The position numbers were made by a program, and so were the translations under genes. DNA of 64,000 nt from the NCBI GenBank assembly GCA_027943245.1, contig JANDJZ010000045.1, positions 145,397 through 209,396 on the forward strand, written 5' to 3'. Origin of the DNA: Acanthamoeba sp. SK_2022b (taxonomy: Eukaryota; Discosea; Longamoebia; Acanthamoebidae). Positions 1 through 10,207 of the stretch are shown here, piece after piece; within the stretch, counting starts at the first letter, position 1; every line of letters begins with the position of its first letter. Below the pieces are notes generated by a model, which worked only from the letters and a program-made list of their open reading frames with translations, ran no database searches and was not told where the DNA came from.

Positions 1-1797
1 CCAAATTGAAGAAGGACAAGGTGCGCAGTGAAAACAATAGGTGTTGTGTGCGTGCGTGACTGTGCACAGGGGTTGTGTGAAGGAAGCTGATATAACATGT
101 GGCACAGATCACGCTCAAGCTCGTGTTCAAGGACGACATCTCGCTGCTGCACGTGTCGCCGATGATCGAATTCTCCGAGCTGGGCAAGAAGATAAAGAAG
201 GAGTACGGGCGTATGATGGAAATCAAGTACAAGGACGCCGAGGGCGACTTCATCCGCGTAAAGACCACCAAGGCCATCCGCAGCGCCATCAAAAACTGGT
301 CTGGCCAAGGTTTCGTGCCGACGCCAACTTCACACCTCTCCCACCTGTCTCAGAAAACGGAACACTGACTGTGGGGTGACATGGTTCAGGTTCGCTCAAA
401 CTGCTCCTCTCGGAGAAAAAGAAGAAGGTGACCAAGCGCAACTCAGACATCATGGATACGATGATCGACGGCGTGGTAACGATCGACCGCAAGGGCAAAA
501 TACTCGTGTTCAACAAGAAGGCTGAAGAAATCTTCGGCTACCGCAAGAAGCAGGTGCTCAAGAAGAAGGTAAACATGCTCATGCCTGCCGAAGTGGGCCA
601 CCAGCACGACGGCTACCTCAAGACCTATCAGCGCACCAAGAAGCGACACATCATCGGCATTGGCCGGGAGGTCACGGCACAGCACGCTGACGGCCACGAG
701 TTTCCCATCCATCTCTCCATCAGCGAGAGCAAGAACAACGATGAGACACTCTTCACCGCCACCATTCGCGTGATTAACGCCGCGGCGGCCGACCCTGCCA
801 AGGCGTCGACCGTCGCCGGAAGCGTGTCAACCGCCTCAACTGACGTGACGATGTTCGGCCTGCTGGACTGTCTGCTCGACGCGACGGTGGTGATCAACCA
901 GCACGGCGTGATCCAGTTCTGGAACAAGGCAGCCACCGAACGACTCGGCTACTCCAAGGAGGAGATCATCGGGAAGAACATCAAAATATGCATGCCCGCC
1001 TCAATCGGAGGTAAACCTATGCTCCAGTTATTGTCTAGGGTTCACGATTGCTTACTCATTTATTCTTCATTTGTGCAGAGAAACACGACGCCTACATCCA
1101 GCGATATCTGACGACGGGTGAGGGTAAAGTCGTGGGAGTGGGGCGCAACGTGGTAGCGCAGAAGAAGAATGGTGAGATCGTGCCGGTGCACCTGTCGCTC
1201 ACAGAACAGCAAATCGGACCGGACCGACGCTTCTTCACCGGCGTCATGCGCGCCGTAGAAGAGGAGCTCGAGCAGAAGAAGACCGTCCTTCAGCAGGAGC
1301 GGGAGATCATCGATGACCTTGCCGTCCCGGCGATGATCACGGACGAAACTGGTACTGCCTTTCTCTGCACGCACGAACTGTTATGCAAGGCAGTTCCGTG
1401 ATCAACTCACGGCCTTTGTAAATTCACACAGGCAAGATCCATGGATACAACAGCGCGATGACAGGCTTGCTGGGCTATGGCCTGATAGACGTCATCGGTC
1501 GCAACATGTCCATGCTCATGCCTGGCGAGATGGCCAAGTACGAACTCTCCATGCTTGGCTCTTTACCCCTGTATGAAATTTGACTGCTAATCCACCCTTG
1601 ATGTCGTGGTAAACATCAGAGAACACGAGAGCTTCATCCACGCCTACCTTAAGCAGGGCAACGTTGCCACGTTGCGCGCAGGGCGGGACGCGGTGTGTAT
1701 TCACAAGGACGGTTCGATGCTGCCCGTTCACCTGAGCCTCAACGTCAAGACGGATGACTCCAAGCACATCTTCACCACCATTTTCCAAAAGATGTAA
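1..1797 (+). CDS. PB1-PAS-PAS-PAS protein, 5' partial
   Basis: The gene enters from the left edge. Exons read as 1-20, 108-309, 390-1010, 1079-1351, 1432-1537 and 1620-1797, with introns bounded by GT-AG and phases that join. The first complete exon encodes a PB1-like domain (KLVFKDD lysine patch, then an acidic YKDAEGDF stretch), a heterodimerisation module. Three PAS (S-box) domains follow, near 450-770, 850-1250 and 1310-1797; each carries the pattern DGxxxIxNxxAxxxFGY or similar, then MLMP, then GREV/GRNV and PVHLSL. No kinase, cyclase or DNA-binding domain follows before the stop, so it is probably a signalling scaffold or sensor. Ligand (haem, flavin or none) cannot be read from the sequence. 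What lies upstream of the PB1 domain is unknown. Confidence 0.85.
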
Positions 1798-1910
1798 ATT
1801 GTACATTTAGTTTGTCACATACCCCACCCAACAGCTGCCCTCCATTTGCTTGTTTCGTAATTATTTTCGGCAACTATTTCAAGAAACATTTTCAATAGTT
1901 TGGGCAAGAG

Positions 1911-3423
1911 ATGGAAGTAGCAGAGCAAGGAGGGGCCGGAGATGTACCGGTGTCCGTGCCGGTGTGCAGGCATTGGCAGCGGATGGGGTGGTGCCTCTAC
2001 GCAGAGCGCTGCCGCTTCCTCCATCCATCCGCCGCCAGCAACGGAACAGATGCGGCTGAGGGAGCCCCTGCGCCTGCACCCACCTCCTCCAGTCTCGCCG
2101 AGGACCGTCGTATCGCCTTCACCAAGTACGTCCCTGGCCCTCTCACTGGCTCATTGCCGTGACGCCGACCTTGCCATCGCTTCTTCGCCCAACGCCAGGC
2201 TGAGCAACGAGCGACGACAGAACAGAGGAGCGGGGCGGCGCAACAAGATCATGAACCGCAGCAAGGCCGGTGCCTTCCGGTGCGACGTTGCAGGCCCGCT
2301 TCTACTTGCCCAGGCCGTGGAGGCTGACTGGGTGGCTGTGGCAGGCGCTGGCTTTCGGACACTTTCGGGCGCGAGCTGCTGGGGTCGGGCGCGGGGGTGC
2401 TGGACATCGCTGGAGGCAAGGGCGAGCTCTCCTTTGAACTGGCCAACCTCAGCGGCCTCCCCACCACCGTGGTCGACCCGCGTCCGCTTCAGCTCGACCG
2501 CTTCCGCAAGCGGTACATACAGGCAGCCTCTGTGCGTGATGCATGTGTGTGCGGCGCCGCTTACTTGTGATCGACCTTGGTCGCAGGTTGTTGGTGGGAA
2601 TCTATCACAGGACGGGACCGTGGCAAGCCTACAACCACCTGCCGGCGCCTGCTGATGCGTCGCATGTGCGAACTCCAGGGCACCTTCGCACCTTCTTCGA
2701 CGACCACCTGTTGCGCCTGCTTGAGCTCCAACAGCAGGGCCGGGGCGACGTACGTCGCACTGCAATCTCGGCTCATCTGTCCGCACTCACACGTCACACC
2801 CGACACACAGGAGGCCGCCAAGGGTTTCCAACGCATGCTGGCCACCGCCCAAGCGGTCGCGTGGACGGAGAAGGGCCTCATCTCACAAGAGCAAGAAGAG
2901 GAACAGCACCAGGAGACTGAGGCCGTTGGTGACGACCACTCGGCCGATGACACGCAGCCACAGCTCTCAAAGAACGACAGCAGAGAGGGCGACGACGATG
3001 CGGGGCTAGTAGAGTGGCCTGCGGTATACGAGCTGATCACGGGCTGCTCTCTCATCGTGGGCCTACATCCGGACCAGGCCACCGAAGCGATCGTTGACTT
3101 TGCCCTGCGATGGTGCGTCAGGCCTTGCTGCTCCTCACTAGTGACGCACAGCGACAGTCGCTCATTCAAACCACAAACGTTGATGTGTGCGTGGGCCACG
3201 CAGGGGCAAGGGGTTTGCGATCGTGCCGTGCTGCGTGTACCACAAGCAGTTCCCGCGGCGACGACTGGACGGGGCGCCGGTGACCACCTACCAACAGTTC
3301 GTGGCCTACCTCACGGCCAAGGCGCCCGACCGCATCCAGACGACCACGCTCGACTTTGAAGGCAAGAACCTTGTCCTCTACGCCCTGCCCCCAGGCCGCG
3401 AGAACGACCAAATACATAAATAA
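1911..3423 (+). CDS. CCCH zinc finger / SAM methyltransferase-like protein
   Basis: Six exons (1911-2125, 2199-2279, 2345-2512, 2587-2749, 2811-3112, 3204-3423) sum to 1149 nt, a 382-residue protein. Residues about 15-40 hold a CCCH finger (CRHWQRMGWC...CRFLH). The third exon encodes VLDIAGGKGELSFEL, a glycine-rich SAM-binding loop, followed by TVVDPRPL (acidic end of the second strand). Later come SLIVGLHPDQATE and IVPCCVY, a strand-loop pattern also seen in the METTL25/RRNAD1-like methyltransferase group (family knowledge). The finger suggests RNA as substrate or guide, which is inference. It ends 51 bp from the convergent CCA-adding enzyme gene. It could also be related to TRM13-like tRNA methylases, but the characteristic TRM13 core was not recognised. 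Confidence 0.75.
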
Positions 3424-3474
3424 ATAAATAAACTAAAAAGAGACAAAGAAACGGAAAATAACTTCTACTCCGCA

Positions 3475-6400
3475 TCAAGGAGCGGACAGGGTCTTTATGA
3501 AGGCGATGGCCTCCTCCTTGGTCGATCGCCCGAGGTTGGCCATCTGCCAGGATACCAGCTTGGCCTTGACTTCGCCTGCATGTCGTTTGGCCGACCAGGC
3601 CCCAGGGTATCAGAGCCAACATCATTCCCAGATGGGAGGGAAGACTTGGGGAAAGGGAGGGCTAGGCATGTACCGACAAACGTGCTGGGCCGCACCTGCA
3701 ATATCTCCATGATTTCACGGCCCTATGCCCAGAGAAGGCCGAGGTGAGCCACCCGACGCGGGAGGGAGAGGGAGAGAGGGAGACAAACCGACAACAGGGG
3801 CTGGACTTCGCTCAACGAGGCCAAACCCGAGTCCTTCACGGCCCTCACGAAAGCGTTGCCTGAGGACGTGCGGGGAGAAAGCAGGTTGGGTGGTGGAGTC
3901 TTGCATGCAAAGCGGAACAGAGAGATACCGTCACTGAGACCGGCAGCAGAGTGCGGCAGGCCGAGCAAGTGCGTCCGGGCGATGAAGGCCAGTTGCGCGG
4001 CCGTCTCCCAAGCGAGCCCACCACTCGACCTGGCGGCGTTTTCCCGTTCAGTGTTGGCTGTGCGTGCCTCTCCCTCGCTGTGTGCGTGCGCGCCTTGCAT
4101 ACCCATCAATGGAGCGCATCCAGTTTCCCAGTTCTACGCGATGGGCGAGCAGGACGCGGGGCAGAGGCTCATCCTGCCCCCCGGTGCCGCTTGCCGATTC
4201 CAACTCGAGCTTGTCGATGAGGGGAAGCAAGCGCTTGGTCGCTATGAGCACGTCAGCAACGCACTTGGCGTGGTCGTTCGAAAGCTGCAGCCATAGCACA
4301 ACGACCACAGATCGACCCGACGTGCGTGTGGTGGTGTGGTGAGAGACTGCCGGGAGGGGGGCGATGCGGAAGGGCTGACGCACGGAGAGGGCGTGTTTGA
4401 ACAGGGCCTCCGTGTGCGCCCTGATCCGGATGTGTTCCATATGGGCCATCTCGTCTTCGTCGTGTGTGTGGATGACGGTCCCGTCGCGCTCGCCGAGGAG
4501 CTGCACGTCGACCCCTCCGCTGGTGGCTACAGGTGTGTGCGTCGCGCCGGCGCTGACGCCGACCAGCGCGGGGAGGAGGAACGACGACGCCAGCGCGAGT
4601 CCGTTCCCGATGAGCAGCGACCCCGACACCGAGGGCGCACCGAGTGTGAGCTCCGTGCCCGCCGGTGCGTCCTTGATCAGCCTGTGATGCGGAGAGGGAA
4701 CACTATTGGTCACTGCGCCGTCCGGCGAGCAGAGGTTGGTCAGCTCGGCGTGCGCAGGCGTTACCTGAACTGCTCGCGCAGACACCGCAGTGCGTTACGC
4801 TTGAGGTCGTCGGACCACGACCCAAAGATGACTTGAGCGCCGGTGGCATCTTGCATGGGCCGTCGCTGTTGGGGGCGGCCGTGGAGCCCTGCGTCATCAT
4901 CGTCGCCGCTTCTCCCGGTGTCCTGGTCCGTGTGGGGCAGGTAGGGCGGAAGGGGGAAGACGACGTCGTGTAGGTCCAGCGCAGCGATCTGCTCGAGGGC
5001 CTCGAGCGTCTTCTCGGCGCCGAGGCGAAGCATCTTGTTGAACTCCGCGCCCACCCGCTGTCGGCTCACCTTGTCCCTCAGCGCCTCATGTACCTCGGGT
5101 TTCTGCATGGCCTCGAACAGCTCCGGAACGAAGTTGAACGAGAGCGTAGCCTTGAAGCGTATGCCACGCAACACCCTGCGCACACCACACAAAGCGAGAG
5201 AGAGAGAGAGAGAGAGACTACGTGAGCCAACCAGTCCACCGGTGACCACTCGACAGCGGGTGAGGCCAGGCACCGCAGGGGGTCTTCCAACAAGGTGGAC
5301 AGAGGCTCGTCGGGAGTGCGTAGCAGGCCAGCCTCGAGATCGGCCAACCCCTGCCACCGTGCGTTTGCACACCGCCAAGAGTGTCAGTCACACGCGCCGC
5401 CCAGGCCAAGGAGGGAAAGAGAGAGGGAGATGTACGTGGCCGGTGTAGTCTTCGATACGGTTTTCCCTGATGTTGTAATAGAGGGCGTTGATTGTGAAGT
5501 CCCGCCGTTGGCTGTCTTGTGTCGGGCTGCCCAAGCCCTGTCATAGCCACAATGAAACCATCCGCACGCGTAAAACATCGAGCATGAGTACTCATGTGAG
5601 TCATTGCACCTGCCACAGGCGAGCGATGCATGGCACGCAACGACACGACAAGCATGCGGAGGCGTACCACAGAGGTGGGTATCCGACTGCCCGACCCGTA
5701 GCTCTCCGTGCGCAGGTTGACCAGGTCCACCGAATGCCCAAAGACGGAGAGCACCGCCGTTTCGAGGTGTTTGGACTTGGCCGGATTGGCTGGCACAATG
5801 CCTGCCGCCCCCGCCCAACACCACATTAGCGCGTGCTTTTGCTGGCATAAGAGAGTGGGAAGGAAGGCGAACCGATTCTGGAGAGGGGCAGTTTGTTGAT
5901 CTTGTTGTATTTCATGATGAGGCGTGCAAAGTCCTGGCCCATCATATTGTTGAGGGCGATGTCCAGGTCCACCTTCTCCTGCCTCTGTGACTTGGCTGCC
6001 GAGCCAGCAGACGAGCCCTTGGCTTCCAAAAGCTGCCAGGCGCGCACGATTGATGGCGTGAGTTGCACTTGTCCCTCTCGTTTTCTGGCGGTTCGTCCCT
6101 CGTGGCTTGGCCGAGTACCTTGTCGCGCACCCAACCGCCAGCGACTCGCAGCTCGGTATTGGGGTTGCTGGCCTTGACGACATCTACAAAGTAGTCGAAG
6201 ATCTTCCGCTCCTCCTCATTCACCGTGATGCTTGCTCCGGGCAGCTGTGGGGCGTCAAAGCAATGCTCTCGCGATACCGCAAATGCAAAGCACGACCATG
6301 CGCGGTGAGTGCTGCGAAGAAGGAGAACGCAAGTACCGTCTTAAGGTTGGGGGGTGACTTGCTGCGGGGACGAGTTGCGGTGAGCGTGCCTGCAGCCGTC

Positions 6401-6656
6401 GGTCACGCCTTTCAGCAGGCTTTCGCAAAGGCCAAGGCGAGAGGGGAGGAGGACCGGTGGAATGGGAGGCGCTGTGCCGTGGCGTGGATGATGAGAAGAA
6501 GGCGGTTGAACGGCCTCGGGCAAGGCAGAATCTTTCTGAGGTGGCAAATCGTGCGGTTGCGGAGCTGACCAGCCGAGTAGCGAGAGGAGGAGGAATACGA
6601 GAGGCTAAGCACAGCGCTGGGCGCCAACAACTCACGCGTAGGGAAGTGCGCAGCAT
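3475..6656 (-). CDS. CCA-adding enzyme (tRNA nucleotidyltransferase)
   Basis: This enzyme adds the 3' CCA to tRNAs using CTP and ATP. On the minus strand the exons encode, in order, ELRVAGGWVRDKVLG (about 6165-6120, the GG...R nucleotidyltransferase signature), LDIALNNMMG with the metal-binding DxD, SKHLETAVLSVFG and SVDLVNLRTE, RRDFTINALYYNI (about 5495), EDPLR joined across an intron to VLRGIRF, then the helical body and a C-terminal KAKLVSWQMANLGRS. Class II, eukaryotic type. An Arg/Ser/Ala-rich stretch beginning MLRTSLRVSCWRPALCLASR at 6656 fits a mitochondrial targeting peptide, so the start is put there, but the first one or two introns are unresolved. One junction near 3630-3700 lacks an obvious GT-AG pair. 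A tRNA-Met gene lies about 108 bp upstream. Confidence 0.85.
5196..5217. repeat. (GA)n microsatellite in intron
   Basis: Eleven GA units. On the coding (minus) strand this is a CT tract lying in the CCA-adding enzyme intron upstream of the acceptor for the VLRGIRF exon, so it may double as the polypyrimidine tract. Confidence 0.9.
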
Positions 6657-6763
6657 GGCAAGGACATAGGAGGCAAAGGAGCCGGCAAGGTAGTAAAGTG
6701 GAAGTGCGCCGCTGATCAGGTAATAGTATGCGCAGGTAAACAAAGGAAAGGCAAAAGTGGAAG

Positions 6764-6836
6764 TGCCTCACGTGAGGATCGAACTCACGACCTTCAGATT
6801 ATGAGACTGACGCTCTACCGACTGAGCTAGCAAGGC
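6764..6836 (-). tRNA. tRNA-Met (CAT), elongator, copy 1
   Basis: A 73-nt cloverleaf on the minus strand: seven-pair acceptor stem (GCCTTGC with GTGAGGC, two G-T pairs), D arm TAGCTCAGTCGGTAGAGC, anticodon loop CTCATAA with anticodon CAT, T arm with GTTCGATCC, discriminator A and no encoded CCA. The T loop is of ordinary elongator type, not the initiator form. A TTTT terminator follows within about 15 nt. Confidence 0.97.
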
Positions 6837-7477
6837 CACTTGCTTCGATGGGTATGGTAATGAGGTGTATTTACTCAGACTAAAACTTGTTTCCGTGGCA
6901 TACACCGTTGTGGGTGGGGTGTGTGGTTGGTTGGTGGTGAAGACTAGAACATGGAGAGGGGTCAAACAAACAAGAACTGTGTGAGCTTAGAGGTGACATT
7001 TCTTGTAAATGAAGAAATTAAACAGCTATAATGTTGGGATGTAATTGATAGCAGGGCAGTGGTGGTAAAATAAGCAGTAACCAAAATCCCTGTATTAATT
7101 TTTCAATTTTTTCTTACTAACTACATAAGCAAGCCTTCTTGGCAAGTTCAGCCTAGCACTTATGAATGGTGATGGTACTGTTGGTTGCAGGCCAGGTGAA
7201 GTTCACCACTCCTAGAAGTGCACCTAAGCATTCCATAGGCCATGGCAGGCAGGTGTCAGTTCCACCAATCCAGATACAGCAGTATGTTTTGTGTTGGGAA
7301 CTGGGTGTTCTTCAGCAGCACCCAACTTCTCCACTTGAAGGCAGTGGCTGAATTTTCTTTATTGTACAAGAAGCAGCAACCAGGACGCTTAACAGGAGGA
7401 GCTGGGGCAGGGTAAGGAGCATACGCAGATCTGTATGACCTTGTGGAATATTAAGCCACATAGCTGAGATATAACCA
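6837..7477. other. Intergenic, AT-richer, no gene seen
   Basis: About 640 bp between tRNA-Met and tRNA-Gly. No reading frame with recognisable protein character and no structured RNA was seen on either strand. Confidence 0.6.
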
Positions 7478-7548
7478 GCATCCGTGGTCCAGTGGCAAGA
7501 TTTCCGCCTGCCACGCGGGAGACCCGGGTTCAATTCCCGGCGGATGCA
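7478..7548 (+). tRNA. tRNA-Gly (GCC)
   Basis: A 71-nt cloverleaf: acceptor GCATCCG pairs with CGGATGC, D arm TGGTCCAGTGGC, anticodon loop CTGCCAC with anticodon GCC, T arm GGGTTCAATTCCC, discriminator A, no encoded CCA. TTTT begins a few bases downstream. Confidence 0.96.
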
Positions 7549-7850
7549 TATCTTTTACCCTTTCTTGTTTGGCCGCGTCAGCACGTCTTGCCCAACCTTT
7601 TGATGGCAATGGCAGCATGTGGAAGCTGCAAACCAGTTATGAAAATCAGATGTTTTGTACTTGACAAAATGCATTGGTCAACATGGATTGTGTTTTAATT
7701 GTTGGAACTTGAACTCTTCTAACCCTTCACAAAAGTTTTGCAGTACCTTGGTGCCAATTGAAAACAGTGGCAGAATGTCTTGGTGTGGAGTAAAAAACAC
7801 ATAACAAGACAAACTGGTTTTTCACAAACATCTTTAAAGGTTGGTACCAA

Positions 7851-8072
7851 TGCACATTGGGTCTGAGTGATTTTGCACATGTTACAGCCCAAATTTGGTA
7901 AAGATACATAAAGTGAAATTTCTTCTAAATACCTTGTATCTCACCTAAAATATGTACATCTCTGGGCTGGTGGAAGAACTGATGTGCATCGGTTCAACAC
8001 TTCTCTTGTGGGTGAAGATCTATGATGATGAAAAAGTGATATCTTGAAATGTATGAAATGCCAAGATGCCCT
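7851..8072 (+). repeat. Dispersed repeat, copy 1
   Basis: This stretch matches, with substitutions and small gaps, the reverse complement of 63757-63994. Shared runs include GGTCTGAGTGATTTT, GCACATGTTACAG, AAATTTGGTAAAGAT, ACATCTCTGGGCTGG, TTGTGGGTGAAGATCTAT and GATGAAAAAGTGATATCTT. It has no coding character. The other copy lies just beyond a DIRS-like element, so this may be a solo terminal fragment of that element (inference). Confidence 0.85.
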
Positions 8073-8311
8073 TGGGTCAAGCTCTGGTATACATGATTCA
8101 TTTTGCCAGTTTTGTGGTGGGAATACGGCAAAAGGATGTCCGGGGCCAAAGATGGTCTCATTCTTTATACAACATCCGTCGCATGTTGCGAAGAGATGCA
8201 AAATCTGATTAAACAAGAGAAGAAAAGAAAGCAAACAAGGCAAAGGAGAAAACTACAGGCTTTCGATTGGATTGTATTTGATCTCAGCAAAAAATGGCCT
8301 TGAGTAGCTCG

Positions 8312-8383
8312 TCCGCTGTGGTGTAGTCGGTAACATTTATGGTTCTCACCCATGCGCCCCGGGTTCGATTCCCGGCAGCGGAA
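8312..8383 (+). tRNA. tRNA-Glu (CTC)
   Basis: A 72-nt cloverleaf: acceptor TCCGCTG pairs with CAGCGGA, anticodon stem TATGG/CCATG, loop TTCTCAC with anticodon CTC, T arm CCGGGTTCGATTCCCGG, discriminator A, no CCA. The TGGTGTAGT D arm and TTCTCACC anticodon region are typical of eukaryotic tRNA-Glu. Confidence 0.95.
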
Positions 8384-8477
8384 CATCTTTTTGGGTTGTA
8401 TATCTGCATATGGAATCTGGATGCATTTTTCTGTACTGGCTTACTTGTGACTTTGATGTTATGCAACTTATCATGAT

Positions 8478-8620
8478 ATTCCTGTTTTTGTGGTAGCTGC
8501 AACGCAAACAAAACCTCAACAAAATGAGAGCACAGTAAAAACCACAACAAAACGGGAAATAACCTCTCTTTAGTGGTTTGGGCAACTTTTGAGCATTGCA
8601 GCTTCCACAAAAACAGGAAT
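8478..8620. mobile_element. MITE-like inverted-repeat element, copy A
   Basis: A 143-bp element with near-perfect ~25-bp terminal inverted repeats: left ATTCCTGTTTTTGTGG..AGCTGCAA, right its complement TTGCAGCT..CCACAAAAACAGGAAT. The outermost bases are flanked by TA on both sides. It has no coding capacity. A second copy in the same orientation lies at 8850-8993; together they bracket a tRNA-Met gene. Confidence 0.85.
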
Positions 8621-8697
8621 AAACAGATGCCAGTAATGCCACGCAATATGAAGGTTCATTTAATTGGCTTATTCACGGGAACTGCGGCCCTTCAGGA

Positions 8698-8770
8698 GCC
8701 TTGCTAGCTCAGTCGGTAGAGCGTCAGTCTCATAATCTGAAGGTCGTGAGTTCGATCCTCACGTGAGGCA
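8698..8770 (+). tRNA. tRNA-Met (CAT), elongator, copy 2
   Basis: Base-for-base identical over 73 nt to the minus-strand copies at 6764-6836 and 9099-9171. TTTT terminator at 8775-8778. It lies 77 bp after one inverted-repeat element and 79 bp before the other. Confidence 0.97.
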
Positions 8771-8849
8771 CTTCTTTTAAGTTCTCCATTTGTCTCCAGT
8801 GTGCACGCCCACCGCCAGCCATGTCCCAGTGAAAATATAAGATATTTAA

Positions 8850-8993
8850 ATTCCTGTTTTTGTGGTAGCTGCAACACAAACAAAACCTCAACAAAATGAG
8901 AGCATGGTGATAACCACAACAAAATGGGGATATAATCTGTCTTTAGTGGTTTGGGCAACTTTTGAGCATTGCAGCTTCCACAAAAACAGGAAT
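8850..8993. mobile_element. MITE-like inverted-repeat element, copy B
   Basis: A 144-bp copy of the element at 8478-8620, same orientation, with the same ~25-bp inverted ends and a few interior substitutions (for example CACAGTAAAAA against CATGGTGATAA). Flanks are not the same as for copy A, as expected of separate insertions, though segmental duplication is possible. Confidence 0.85.
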
Positions 8994-9098
8994 AATGGGT
9001 TCATTGTTCAGTAGCAAGAGAGAAACCTTCTCCTGGGATCCAAGGTTCACCTCGGCAACAAGGTGAGTTGTTTCACGACAGGAAAGCAAAAGGTGAAG

Positions 9099-9171
9099 TG
9101 CCTCACGTGAGGATCGAACTCACGACCTTCAGATTATGAGACTGACGCTCTACCGACTGAGCTAGCAAGGC
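9099..9171 (-). tRNA. tRNA-Met (CAT), elongator, copy 3
   Basis: Identical to the copies at 6764-6836 and 8698-8770, with a CTTTTGC terminator region immediately downstream on the minus strand. Acceptor, D, anticodon and T stems all pair. Confidence 0.97.
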
Positions 9172-9269
9172 TCCCTGTATACGTGCCGCTGGAGTTGTCT
9201 AATTGTTACCACCTACCGGAGCAAAAAAATAAAACGTGTCCGGTGTGCTGCCGCGCAGCACAAGCCAAG

Positions 9270-9662
9270 ATGAATCCCAGGAGAGCAGACGTGCTGCGAC
9301 TGTACAAGCGCGCCATCGGTCTGGCGGGCCCGTACGTGGATTCGCCGGGTGTGCGGGAGTTCATGCGAACGGAGATGGTGCGGGAATTGACATCGCACGG
9401 TGTGTCACGGGAGAAGATTTTGGAAATCGAGCAGGTGGCCCAGAAGAGGGAAAACTTGATCGAAGCTTGCAAAGACAATGTGCGAACTCTCTTCCGGGAT
9501 CGCATGGACGAGAAAAATCAAAGCGAGATCGATTACATGCTACGCCAGGGCGAGGTAGAGTTGGCAGCCGTGGAAGACAAAATCATCCTTCAGAAGCGCA
9601 AATTTGGCATGGTGAAGGAAGGCGGCGACATCCGTTACGTCATCACACCAAGCGAAGAATAA
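9270..9662 (+). CDS. LYR-motif (complex I LYR family) small protein
   Basis: A single-exon 130-residue protein starting at the first ATG of its frame. The N terminus carries VLRLYKRAI, the L-Y-R/K motif of LYRM proteins, small mitochondrial helical factors that bind acyl carrier protein and assist Fe-S or respiratory-complex assembly (family knowledge). The rest is predicted to be charged helices (EIEQVAQKRENLIEACKDN). No cysteine-rich site and no membrane segment is seen. Which LYRM subfamily it belongs to cannot be told. It begins about 100 bp from the minus-strand tRNA-Met. Confidence 0.7.
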   Translation: MNPRRADVLRLYKRAIGLAGPYVDSPGVREFMRTEMVRELTSHGVSREKILEIEQVAQKRENLIEACKDNVRTLFRDRMDEKNQSEIDYMLRQGEVELAAVEDKIILQKRKFGMVKEGGDIRYVITPSEE

Positions 9663-10207
9663 ATGGCTCACATCAATCTTCAGTGCGCAACTGGCAGAAA
9701 AAGGAAGCCGGCCAGCCTTAACGAAACCGCCCACGGCTTCGCCACTCTCACCAAAATGGTGAGCGTAGTTTGTTGGTGTGCAGCCAGCAACGACCGCTGC
9801 ACGGCCGCTCCAACGGTCATAAACGCCTTATAGGAGTTAGACTGGCCCGTCTAACCTTCTCATTTTTTTCTGTTGGTAGGGCCCGCAACGGACATTGGCC
9901 GGCCCTCCCACTGCCGGGCGGAGAGGGTGTGCGCTACGGTGGCCGACAGCAGGGTCTTCGGCTTCGTTTTCCTGTTGCAGTTTCGCCCAAGGGCCAACGG
10001 CGAGAGGCGGACGTCGCTTCCAACCTTGGCGTGGCCACGCCCCGGTGTTTTGTGACCCGCTCCGGAAAAACAATCATAGGGCGGGTCTGATTGGCTGGGA
10101 AAAAGAATATCAGCGCAAACTCCTCTCGCTGCTTCTTTGTCTTCTCGGCGCGTGTCTAGTCCACCTCTGCTGCTCTCAGGTCCACCCACCAAACACCCTT
10201 CCCTTCC
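9663..10207 (+). promoter_or_regulatory. Intergenic / SAM synthetase upstream region
   Basis: 545 bp between the LYR gene and SAM synthetase. Open frames here have no recognisable protein character. A CCAAT-type box (GATTGGCTGG) lies about 115 bp before the start codon and pyrimidine-rich sequence precedes the ATG. The exact transcription start cannot be given. Confidence 0.4.

Noticed and set aside
8284..8958. Minus-strand frames resembling small proteins in the tRNA island
   Set aside because: They overlap tRNA-Glu, tRNA-Met and both inverted-repeat elements; similarity between them reflects the duplicated element, not coding.
8478..8993. CRISPR-like reading of two repeats with a spacer
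   Set aside because: Only two 143-bp units with inverted ends around a tRNA gene, in a eukaryotic spliced-gene context; no array and no cas genes.
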